From Halalkaliarchaeum sp. AArc-CO (lineage in GTDB: Archaea; Halobacteriota; Halobacteria; Halobacteriales; Haloferacaceae), in the NCBI RefSeq assembly GCF_024972735.1, contig NZ_CP087723.1, positions 2,480,001 to 2,544,000 of the forward strand: DNA of 64,000 nt, in the 5' to 3' direction. Positions 9,010-16,402 of this stretch are shown here, in pieces. Made by a program: the position numbers and the translations under genes. The first letter of the stretch is position 1; every line of letters begins with the position of its first letter. The notes under the pieces were generated by a model that was not told where the DNA came from, did not search any database, and was given only the letters and a program-made list of their open reading frames with translations.

Positions 9010-9219
9010 ATGCTGGAGTGGCTCCGAACAGACGCTGGCGTGTACACCGTTTCGGGGCTCTTCTCGGTGCTCGTGTTCGTCGTCGCCGTGGCGATCGTGA
9101 TCGAAACTGGAACCGTCACTCCCGGAGATCCGGCGTTTTCTGGATTCTTGGTGGGTTTCGGGGCGTTCGTGGCGGTGTATTTCATTTCGCTGGGGATCTG
9201 GCACGCGGTGTCGGAGTGA
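9010..9219 (+). CDS. Small two-TM membrane protein, unknown
   Basis: This 69-residue protein has two hydrophobic helices (about residues 13-35 and 43-62) and a short Gly/Pro-containing loop. I do not recognise the family. It lies between two tRNA genes on the same strand, and a TATA-like TTATAAAA at 8954-8961 is about 50 bases upstream, which would imply a short leader. Amino-acid usage is typical of a haloarchaeal membrane protein, which supports its being real. Confidence 0.6.
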   Translation: MLEWLRTDAGVYTVSGLFSVLVFVVAVAIVIETGTVTPGDPAFSGFLVGFGAFVAVYFISLGIWHAVSE

Positions 9220-9289
9220 GTCGTCGGCCGGATCTGGTTGCCGGCTTTCGAAATCCTTTTGTCCCGAATCGGCCTTGGGTAGGATGCAC

Positions 9290-9363
9290 GCCGCCTTAGC
9301 TCAGACTGGGAGAGCACTCGACTGAAGATCGAGCTGTCCCCGGTTCAAATCCGGGAGGCGGCA
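9290..9363 (+). tRNA. tRNA-Phe (GAA)
   Basis: A 74-nt cloverleaf: acceptor stem GCCGCCT/AGGCGGC, D-arm GCTC/GAGC, anticodon stem CTCGA/TCGAG around CTGAAGA (anticodon GAA), T-arm CCCGG-TTCAAAT-CCGGG, discriminator A. Confidence 0.97.
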
Positions 9364-9372
9364 TCATACTCA

Positions 9373-9410
9373 CGGTTCAAATGCCTGCGGTGGAGCGCAG
9401 GTGATTTGCC
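9373..9410 (+). repeat. Degenerate T-loop copy and hairpin after tRNA-Phe
   Basis: Ten bases after the tRNA a CGGTTCAAAT segment recurs, matching the tRNA T-arm, and runs into an imperfect hairpin (AAATGCCTGCG against CGCAGGTGATTT). It may be a decayed relative of the cassettes behind the Lys, Arg and Ala tRNAs, though the match is short. Confidence 0.4.
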
Positions 9411-9490
9411 AGAGTTTCTCGGAACCAACTCACCGGCCACGAGCGACGACCTGACTTCTGGTGTCGCCCAGAATGCAGTAAAATATGGGC

Positions 9491-9979
9491 CTAATCAAGT
9501 CCGACGGGCCGTCCCTGCTCCCACTCGACCGCGAGGATCGCGTCTCGAAGCGAGCTGAGTCTGCGCTCGACGACATCCAGCGGATGTGAGTCGATGAACT
9601 GCGCTGGTTCGTGGGCGACGGGTGTCGCGCCGTCGTTCACCTGCAGATGAACTGGCCCAAGGTCGTCGTGCGTGTCGTCCTGATGACAGTCCAATAGCAG
9701 ACTTCGATCTGGCTCGATCCAGTTGAACCAATAGTACTCGTGTGGCTCCCCAGTCTGCAGTTGAAACCCTATCTCAACCCGCGCGGCCGTCACCGGGTAG
9801 TCGTCATCACCGAGGAATTGGCGTGGGTCTACCTCAGCGACGACCCGGTACGGGCCTGCTTCACGCGGTTCAGCACGTCGTCGATGAACGCTCTCGAACG
9901 CTCCGCTGAGGCGGTTCTGGATACGGTCGTGGAGCCGCTTGCTCTGCAGGTTCGCCCGGTTAGCGAGGAAAATGACCAT
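9491..9979 (-). CDS. Uncharacterised protein, possible toxin partner of the upstream HTH gene
   Basis: This 162-residue soluble protein starts one base inside the stop codon of the HTH gene 9979-10518 (ATGA-type junction), so the two form a coupled pair. It has no signal or membrane segment. A central stretch rich in Trp, Tyr, Asp and His (EYYWFNWIEP, then LLLDCHQDDTHDDLGPVHLQV) recalls the layout of TumE/DUF6516-like toxins, but the similarity is weak and I would not assign it. An HTH regulator and a small partner in one transcript fits a toxin-antitoxin or accessory regulatory pair. Confidence 0.6.
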   Translation of the reverse strand: MVIFLANRANLQSKRLHDRIQNRLSGAFESVHRRRAEPREAGPYRVVAEVDPRQFLGDDDYPVTAARVEIGFQLQTGEPHEYYWFNWIEPDRSLLLDCHQDDTHDDLGPVHLQVNDGATPVAHEPAQFIDSHPLDVVERRLSSLRDAILAVEWEQGRPVGLD

Positions 9980-10518
9980 CAGGCGAGTGTCGAGGGAGAG
10001 TCCGTCCGCGTTGACGAGAGTTCGATAACGTCGTCATACAGTTGGAGGGCGTGCCTCACGAGCCCGAGTTCCGTGTTGATCGTTTCCCACGTGGCGATCA
10101 CATTGCGACGCTCACGGAGTTCCTCTGCCGAGAACTCATCGGCGGCGAGTTGCTGCCGGAACTCGCCAAGTGAACTGACGTCGTGCTCCGACACCAACTC
10201 TTCTTGTTCCTCTTTTAGCTCCGTAAGTCGGCTCTCCAGCTTGTCACGCGAGTGGGTCTCGATCAGGTCCGTTACCTCGTCGAAGAGCATCCGCACCGGA
10301 TTCAGGTCGTACGCCTTCGTCCCGTCGACAGTCGTCTCAGTGACCCAGTCGTCACTCTCCAGTCGCTGAAGTTCATCGTCGGCTGTCGCGCGAGAGACAT
10401 CTGCCTGGTCGGCGATCTCCTGCACCGGCGTTGGTTTGTCCAGCAGTTCCACGACGTGCCGGACGCGCTCGCGACCGCTCGTACTCTCCGTCCACGAGCC
10501 CGGATTCGATTCGACCAT
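9979..10518 (-). CDS. Winged-HTH protein, DUF7342-like
   Basis: The ATG at 10518 gives 179 residues: an N-terminal winged helix (about residues 12-75; VQEIADQADVSRATADDELQ), then a long helical region (LETHSRDKLE-type heptads) likely to be a coiled-coil. It resembles a common haloarchaeal family annotated DUF7342. The frame is open further upstream to 10671, but that extension runs through the AT-rich promoter region and is unlikely to be translated. It probably regulates its own operon with the 9491-9979 gene; candidate operator repeats lie just upstream. Confidence 0.75.
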   Translation of the reverse strand: MVESNPGSWTESTSGRERVRHVVELLDKPTPVQEIADQADVSRATADDELQRLESDDWVTETTVDGTKAYDLNPVRMLFDEVTDLIETHSRDKLESRLTELKEEQEELVSEHDVSSLGEFRQQLAADEFSAEELRERRNVIATWETINTELGLVRHALQLYDDVIELSSTRTDSPSTLA

Positions 10519-10572
10519 CTGTAGCTGTCTACAGCCCGCTAACTCAAATAATTTAGTAGTTTTCAAATAATT
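10519..10572 (-). promoter_or_regulatory. Promoter/operator of the HTH operon with inverted and direct repeats
   Basis: A perfect inverted repeat CTGTAG-CTGT-CTACAG (10519-10534) abuts the start codon. Two identical direct repeats TCAAATAATT (10544-10553 and 10563-10572) lie 19 bases apart, about two helical turns, and are AT-rich enough to include the TATA element. This arrangement suits autoregulation by the HTH protein. Confidence 0.5.
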
Positions 10573-10651
10573 GAAACAGGAACCGGCTCGAAACACCCGT
10601 CGTTTCGTCGAACGGACCGCTGTTTGCGTCACTCGGAATCGCAGAGCTGAT

Positions 10652-11248
10652 TCAATCCGAAGACGACACACTCGAGTCGGAGTCCCAGTAGACCGACGAC
10701 AGCTCCGTTTCCGTATCCGTCTCCGTCTCGGACTCCTCTTTCCGATACCGTTCTTTGAGTTCCTCGAGGTCGAACTCGTCGATCAGTTCGATCGCCTCCC
10801 GGAACCACTGGTACAGCCCCCGCCGGTAGATCCGACGCTGGGTTTCTGCAGACACCGCCGTGTAAACGTTCACCGAACCGCCGTTCGTGAGGTTGCGCTG
10901 TGACCGCTCGAGGATCCCCGCCTCGACGAGGTGCGTGAGCTTCGTCGACACCGCGCTCTCGCTTAACCCCACGTCTTCGGCGATCTCCGGAACCGTCGTC
11001 GGGCCGCGCTCCATGACGTAAATGCAGACGACGATGGTGTTCCGCGAGAGGCCGAGGACCTCCTCGAGAACGGCTTCGAGATCCGGATCCTGAAGCGGGG
11101 TGGAGACGCGGTCGACCCGCGTCATCGGCTCCCCACAACAGACCACACCGTCGGGATCCCGGGAAGCGATCAGTGTCGCGGTACACTCCGAACACTCGTA
11201 CAGTCTCGGGCGTTCCGTCCCGTTCGTTCCGACGTCGAGGGAGACCAT
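10652..11248 (-). CDS. Zinc-ribbon winged-HTH transcriptional regulator (MarR/TrmB-like)
   Basis: The ATG at 11248 gives 198 residues. The N-terminus has a zinc-ribbon-like pattern (YECSECTATL...VVCCGEPM). A winged helix follows (about residues 75-145: PTTVPEIAEDVGLSESAVSTKLTHLVEAGIL) and the tail is rich in Ser, Glu and Asp. It reads as a DNA-binding regulator; the ligand or redox signal sensed by the cysteines is unknown. It is divergent from the MFS gene at 11393 and could control it. Confidence 0.78.
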   Translation of the reverse strand: MVSLDVGTNGTERPRLYECSECTATLIASRDPDGVVCCGEPMTRVDRVSTPLQDPDLEAVLEEVLGLSRNTIVVCIYVMERGPTTVPEIAEDVGLSESAVSTKLTHLVEAGILERSQRNLTNGGSVNVYTAVSAETQRRIYRRGLYQWFREAIELIDEFDLEELKERYRKEESETETDTETELSSVYWDSDSSVSSSD

Positions 11249-11392
11249 TCTGTATACCGTCGGCCACAACGAGCAAAAGGTTTTCGTGGAGACCTCGTCA
11301 GCAGGACGGAGACGGTCGAAAAATCGGTAACGCCGTACGGTTGCAAAAACAGTATCCCGGCCCTCTCGAAACCACGATACGGAACGTTCTGA

Positions 11393-12595
11393 ATGGAGAT
11401 CGTCGCATCCATCAAACGGGAAGCAAGCGCGCTGCTAGGGAGAGGCAAGGGAAAGCTGCTCGTCCCGATCGCAGTCGGGTGGGGGCTGTTGATCGGCACG
11501 CGGATGATCTATCCGGTGTTGCTCCCGTCGCTCCGGCGAAGCTTCGATCTGGATCTCGCGACTGCGGGCCTGCTCGTCACCGTCATCTGGCTGGGCTCTG
11601 CGATCGGACAGCTCCCGAGCGGAATGCTCGCAGACCGGTTCAGTGAGCGCTCCGTAATGGTCTCGAGCACGCTCGTCGTTTCGGGCGCGCTGGTAGCCGT
11701 CGTGTTCGCACCGACCGCGAGCGTGCTCTTTGCTGCGACCGGACTCGTCGGACTGGGACTGTCGCTGTATCCGATCGCCCGGATCACCATCCTCACGGAG
11801 ATCTATCCGGACCGGCTCGGCAGCGCGCTCGGTGTCACGATGGCAACGGGAGACCTCGGACAGACGGTTCTGCCTCCGCTTGCAGGGGTTCTGGCGGCCG
11901 CGCTCGCCTGGCAGGTCGGATTCGCCTTCGTGATCCCGTTTCTCTTCCTTTTGGCCCTCGTGCTCTGGATCACGCTGCCGAATCCCACCCCACAGGAATC
12001 AGACGGCGAGGGCCTCTCGAGGGAGCGAGCGCGATACGTCCTCGGAGAGTTGAACGATCCGGCGTTGATCTTCATGACGGTCGTGCTGTTCCTGTTCATC
12101 TTCATCTGGCAGACGTTCTCGGCGTTTTACCCGACGTATCTCGCAGAACAGAAGGGGCTGTCCCCCTCGCTTGCGGGCGGGCTCTTCGGACTGTTTTTCG
12201 CGTTCGGCGTCGTGGTCAAGCCGCTTGCTGGCTCGGCGTACGACCGGGTCGGCATGCGGACCTCCCTCGCAGTCGCGCTCGTCGGCCCGGTGTTCGGGCT
12301 GTTCCTCCTGCCGGCCGTCGACGGCTTCTGGCCCCTCGTCGGCATCACCGCCCTCGTCAGCACCATGCTCGGGACCGGCGCGATCACGCAGTCGTATCTC
12401 AGTGAGCTGTTCGCCGACGACATGCGCGGGACCGGACTGGGGATTGTCCGCACGACTGCAGCGACACTCGGGGCGGCAGGACCGGTCGTGTTCGGCGCGA
12501 TCGCGGATCGCGGCTACTTCGACGAGGGGTATCTCCTCCTCGGTGCCATCATGGTGGTCGTCATCCTGCTGACGCTCCGGATGCCGGAAGTCTGA
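11393..12595 (+). CDS. Major facilitator superfamily transporter
   Basis: This 400-residue protein has about 12 hydrophobic segments with an MFS motif-A-like loop after helix 2 (GMLADRFSERSVM) and a related loop in the second half (KPLAGSAYDRVGMR). That duplicated 6+6 layout is diagnostic of MFS. The substrate cannot be deduced. A divergent regulator lies 145 bases upstream, a common arrangement for an efflux or uptake carrier and its controller. Confidence 0.85.
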   Translation: MEIVASIKREASALLGRGKGKLLVPIAVGWGLLIGTRMIYPVLLPSLRRSFDLDLATAGLLVTVIWLGSAIGQLPSGMLADRFSERSVMVSSTLVVSGALVAVVFAPTASVLFAATGLVGLGLSLYPIARITILTEIYPDRLGSALGVTMATGDLGQTVLPPLAGVLAAALAWQVGFAFVIPFLFLLALVLWITLPNPTPQESDGEGLSRERARYVLGELNDPALIFMTVVLFLFIFIWQTFSAFYPTYLAEQKGLSPSLAGGLFGLFFAFGVVVKPLAGSAYDRVGMRTSLAVALVGPVFGLFLLPAVDGFWPLVGITALVSTMLGTGAITQSYLSELFADDMRGTGLGIVRTTAATLGAAGPVVFGAIADRGYFDEGYLLLGAIMVVVILLTLRMPEV

Positions 12596-12604
12596 AATTA
12601 CCAG

Positions 12605-13066
12605 TCATTGCAGGGGGACGCCGGTCGCGAGCAGCGCGACGAAAAGCGCCGACAGGACTGCGATCGCCGAGGCGACGTAAAACAGGGTCGCCGTGGCTTC
12701 CACCGAATCGCTCACCTGTCCTCCGTCGAGTTCACTTTCGAGTTTCCCGGCCCCGGCCTCGACCGCTCCCGCGAGCGCGACCCACAGGACGACTTTCCCG
12801 ATCACCAGCCACCCGTCCGTCGTTCCGAGTAACCGGTCGACTGTGTACAGATTCAGACCCATGAGGATCCCCGAGAGCAACAGCACCAGCGCGCTCACCC
12901 GCGTCACTGTCGTCAACCCGCCGAGGAGATCCTCCAGCGGTTCACGGCCGAGAGCCCCGCCGCGACCCGACGAAAGCACAGCGTAGGAGAAAAAGAGGAC
13001 GGTTCCGACCCAGAGCATCGCAAACAGGTTGTGCAAGAACACCATCGCGGTAGCGAGAACTGACAT
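12605..13066 (-). CDS. Four-TM membrane protein, CopD-like
   Basis: This 153-residue protein has four hydrophobic helices, with a His near the start (MVFLHNLFAMLWVGTVLFF) and a conserved-looking SGILMGLNLY segment. The H...W-VG arrangement in helix 1 resembles CopD/DUF2214-type copper or heme-binding membrane proteins, but no function can be claimed. It converges on the MFS gene with only a nine-base gap. Confidence 0.6.
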   Translation of the reverse strand: MSVLATAMVFLHNLFAMLWVGTVLFFSYAVLSSGRGGALGREPLEDLLGGLTTVTRVSALVLLLSGILMGLNLYTVDRLLGTTDGWLVIGKVVLWVALAGAVEAGAGKLESELDGGQVSDSVEATATLFYVASAIAVLSALFVALLATGVPLQ

Positions 13067-13181
13067 ACCCGCAGTCGTGCGTCAGGAACAATCAAGGTTG
13101 GTGCCTCGGTTTGCGGTAACGCAGACGAGTTGTCCACCGGGACCAGAGGAGTAAAAGGGAACCGGGGCCCCACCATCACGC

Positions 13182-13880
13182 ATGCCCGAAACCACGCTGG
13201 CGGAACTGCTGGAGCGCAACGCCCGCCACGTCGACTCGCTCCCGGACGGACACTTCTCGGCGGTGGAAGCCGGACAGGAGCCCGCGGCCGTCTCCGTCTG
13301 TTGTTCCGACTCTCGTGTGTCCCAGGAAGGGATGTGGGACGTCACCGAACCCGGATTCCTGTTTACACCGAGCACGATCGGTAACCAGGTTTGGGACCGA
13401 TACGACGGCGACATCGTCGTCGACGGCAGCGTCCTGTATCCGGTGACACACACAGACACGGGAGTGATTCTGGTCGTGGGACACACCGGCTGTGGGGCTG
13501 TGACTGCGGCCCTGGATGCGGTTCGACGCACGGACGACGGTAGTGACGGGGATGCAGCCGGGATCGCGAAGTGGATCGACCTCCTCGTCCCGGTCATCGA
13601 GGACGGCCTCGCCGACGACCGCGTCGATCCGGACAGGGAGGCGAGTCTCGTCGATCAACTCGTCGAGTACAACGTCGACAGGCAGGTGCAGTTCCTGCTC
13701 GAAAGCGACGACGTCCCCGACGAGGAGACGGTGTACGGGTTCGTCTACGACTTCCAGGGCGTGTACGGCGACGATCGGGGACGCGCGTATCTGGTCAACG
13801 CAGACGGGGAGACACAGCCGGATCACCTCCGGGAGCTGGTCGACGAGGAGTTCACCGACCGAGTCCTGCGGCTCCTGTAG
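13182..13880 (+). CDS. Beta-class carbonic anhydrase
   Basis: This 232-residue protein carries both beta-carbonic-anhydrase zinc motifs: CCSDSRV (Cys and the Asp-Arg dyad, about residue 43) and VVGHTGCGAV (His and Cys, about residue 105). It would interconvert carbon dioxide and bicarbonate in the cytoplasm. The length is close to the family norm. The ATG at 13182 begins directly with the N-terminal helices. It is followed on the same strand by the UbiA-type gene with a 100-base gap, so it is probably a separate transcript. Confidence 0.9.
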   Translation: MPETTLAELLERNARHVDSLPDGHFSAVEAGQEPAAVSVCCSDSRVSQEGMWDVTEPGFLFTPSTIGNQVWDRYDGDIVVDGSVLYPVTHTDTGVILVVGHTGCGAVTAALDAVRRTDDGSDGDAAGIAKWIDLLVPVIEDGLADDRVDPDREASLVDQLVEYNVDRQVQFLLESDDVPDEETVYGFVYDFQGVYGDDRGRAYLVNADGETQPDHLRELVDEEFTDRVLRLL

Positions 13881-13984
13881 CGACGGCAATAAGGGCTCCC
13901 AGCCCCGGAGGCCGGCTCGGGAACAGTCGGCCGAACCTGTCGCTGTGCCAACAGCGTTAATCGTATTCAGCCCTTTGTCAATCC

Positions 13985-15160
13985 ATGACAATCGCCCGCC
14001 ACGGGAGAGGAATTCGGGCGGATCTGCGGGCGCTACTCTCGCAGGTCCACCCCGTTTTTATGCTGCCGCCGCTTGCCGCCTCGTGGTTCGGCGCCGTCGT
14101 GGCCGGCGAGTTCTCGGTCGGGATCGGCACCGTGCACATGGCGGCGATGTTTTTCGCGGTGTACACCGCCCACGTAAAGGACGGCTACGTCGACTTCTAC
14201 CGACGCGGGGAGGACGACGATCACCCGATGACGGTTCGCGGCTGTCGAATCGCGCTCGTCGCAGCCACCGCCGGGTTCGCGATCTGTACCGCACTGCTCG
14301 GTGTCGTCGTCGGGATCGGTGCGGCGCTTGTCACGCTCCCCGTCTGGTTTCTGGGCTATCTGCACGCCCCACAGCTCGACACCAATCCGGTCACGGCGAC
14401 GCTCGGCTATCCGGTCGGGATCGCGCTTGCGATCCTGGGCGGGTTCTACGTCCAGACGACTGCAGTGACGCCACCGGCGCTGGGGTTTGCACTCGTGTTC
14501 CTCGTAACCCTCGCGGGAGTGAAAATCATCGACGACGAGCAGGACTACGCGTACGACCGGTCGATCGACAAACGGACGGTCGCAGTGCTGCTGAATCCGA
14601 CTCGGGCGAGAAGTCTGGCACTTTCTCTCCTGTTTCTCGGACTCGTGGGGGTGCTCTGGGGGACGGTCGGGGGACTGTTCCCGCCCTCGGCGCCGGCGGG
14701 GGCACTCGCGTTCGGGTCGATCGTCCTCGTCGCACGGCGGGCCCCACCGACGCTCGCGACGATGCTGCTGGTTCGTGGGGCGTACGTCTTCCTTGCAGTG
14801 TTGATCGTGTCGGTGTGGTTTCGGCCGCTGTCGGGTACACCGCTCCCCGATATCACGGCCCTCGGTCCCTACACGTATCTCGCCACGGAGGTGTTCTTCG
14901 GGGCGATCGCGTTCGGGCTGTTGTACTACGCCGACGCACTCCGGAGCGCCGCCCGAACGATCGCGGCGCTGTACCCGGTGGCGTACGTCTGGGACTGGTA
15001 TACGCTCGAGGTCGGGGTCTTCGAGATCAGGATGCGCACCGGCTACGACCTGTTTGGAATCCCGATCGAGGAACACCTGTTCATGATCGTCGTCCCGGCG
15101 CTCGTGGTCGGGTTACACGAGACGATAACGAAGCTCTCTGCGGAGTCGGATCACGGGTGA
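13985..15160 (+). CDS. UbiA-type prenyltransferase fused to a lycopene-cyclase domain
   Basis: This 391-residue membrane protein has UbiA-like segments in its first 290 residues: a first Asp-rich loop VKDGYVDFYRRGEDDD (about residue 61) and a second DDEQDYAYD (about residue 183). The last 80 residues resemble a CrtYc/CrtYd lycopene-cyclase domain, with WDWYTLEVGVFEI and FGIPIEEHLF. UbiA enzymes such as LyeJ extend lycopene in bacterioruberin synthesis, and heterodimeric cyclases carry the second domain. The fusion points to C40/C50 carotenoid or another isoprenoid modification, but the product is unknown. The first Asp motif departs from the usual NDxxDxxxD. Confidence 0.75.
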   Translation: MTIARHGRGIRADLRALLSQVHPVFMLPPLAASWFGAVVAGEFSVGIGTVHMAAMFFAVYTAHVKDGYVDFYRRGEDDDHPMTVRGCRIALVAATAGFAICTALLGVVVGIGAALVTLPVWFLGYLHAPQLDTNPVTATLGYPVGIALAILGGFYVQTTAVTPPALGFALVFLVTLAGVKIIDDEQDYAYDRSIDKRTVAVLLNPTRARSLALSLLFLGLVGVLWGTVGGLFPPSAPAGALAFGSIVLVARRAPPTLATMLLVRGAYVFLAVLIVSVWFRPLSGTPLPDITALGPYTYLATEVFFGAIAFGLLYYADALRSAARTIAALYPVAYVWDWYTLEVGVFEIRMRTGYDLFGIPIEEHLFMIVVPALVVGLHETITKLSAESDHG

Positions 15161-15385
15161 ATCCGGTGGTGCTACAGCCCGACGATGAGCCGGGCCCCGA
15201 TCGTCACTCCCAGGATCGTGGTGTCTGACGGATCGAGGACGGTGATGTAGTAGGCAACAGCGTGATCAGCGTGATGAACCCGAACCCCTCGGCGAACCGG
15301 ACGAGAGAGAGTATCCAGAACTGCAGCCGGTCGGAGGCTACTTGTCGCAATCGCTCGTTTCGAGTCTATGGACGGAGGACCGAGC

Positions 15386-16342
15386 ATGCTCCGCCGCCGT
15401 GGGTTGCTGGCCGCTGCCTCGTGTGCCGGCGCCGCGATGGCAGGGTGTCTCGACGGGACCGAAGACGAAAGCGAGGTCGGTGAGGAGGCTGACGGACCTT
15501 CCGACGCCGTCACCGCCGCCACAGACCACTACGAGTTCGACGACCGGCCGACTGTCATCGCCCACCGGGGGTACGCCGGAACGTACCCCGAGAACACGGT
15601 CGACGCGTTCGAGGCATCTGTCGATGACCCGAACGGCGGCGGCCACTCCCGGCGGACAGACTGGATCGAACTCGACGTCGTTCCGACCAGCGACGGCGAG
15701 ATCGTCGTGTTCCACGACGAGGAGCTCGGCGGACTGACCGACGCCCGTGGAGTGATCTACGAAACCCCCGCGGCGGACGTTCTTTCGGCGGAGATACTCC
15801 AGAGCGGAAATACGGTGCCGACGCTCGCAGATGCGATGGCGACGATTCCAGCCGACGTCGGCGTCAACGTGGACATCAAGAACGGTTCCGGGAGCGTCGA
15901 ACGCGGGCGAGTCGCCGATCCGCCCGGGGAACGCGAGGAGTGGGCGTGGCTGGAGACCGTGGTCGACGTCCTGTCGGAACACGACAACGAGGTTCTGTGT
16001 TCGTCCTTCTGGGAGGGCGCACTGTTTGCGCTCCGCGAGATCGACCCCGAGATACCGATCGCGTACATCTTCTCGGAGTCGATCCGGGAAGGACTATCGG
16101 TCACTGACGACTACGATGCGGCGGCCGTGAGTGCACCCGTACGGATGATCCTCGGAACGCCGTACTTCGATCCGACCAGCCACGCCCCAATCGATCTCGT
16201 CGAGGAGGCACACGATCGTGGGCTCCCGATCCACGTCTGGACCGTCGAGACGTGGCACCAGGCCGAACAGCTGAACGCCGTCGGCGTCGACGGACTGTTC
16301 CTGGACTATCCGGGCGCCGTCCACTGGGGCAATTCGCGGTGA
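15386..16342 (+). CDS. Glycerophosphodiester phosphodiesterase, Tat lipoprotein
   Basis: Using the ATG at 15386 gives 318 residues. The N-terminus is a twin-arginine lipoprotein signal (RRRGLLAAASCAGAAMAGC) ending in a lipobox cysteine, so the protein is exported folded and anchored outside. The mature domain has the GDPD signature (HRGYAGTYPENTVDAF, then ELDVVPTSDGEIVVFHDE) with the catalytic His and acidic metal ligands. It would release glycerol 3-phosphate from glycerophosphodiesters derived from lipids. An upstream in-frame ATG at 15368 would displace the arginines by six residues and is less likely. Confidence 0.88.
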   Translation: MLRRRGLLAAASCAGAAMAGCLDGTEDESEVGEEADGPSDAVTAATDHYEFDDRPTVIAHRGYAGTYPENTVDAFEASVDDPNGGGHSRRTDWIELDVVPTSDGEIVVFHDEELGGLTDARGVIYETPAADVLSAEILQSGNTVPTLADAMATIPADVGVNVDIKNGSGSVERGRVADPPGEREEWAWLETVVDVLSEHDNEVLCSSFWEGALFALREIDPEIPIAYIFSESIREGLSVTDDYDAAAVSAPVRMILGTPYFDPTSHAPIDLVEEAHDRGLPIHVWTVETWHQAEQLNAVGVDGLFLDYPGAVHWGNSR

Positions 16343-16402
16343 GCAGAGGGGAGTGATCCGGCGACGCGTTCAAGCCCACCCCGGCCCAATTTCGAGCCGT
16401 CA

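Noticed and set aside
15172-15522. 116-residue minus-strand ORF upstream of the GDPD lipoprotein
   Set aside because: It overlaps the GDPD signal peptide region in antisense and has no domain or promoter support.
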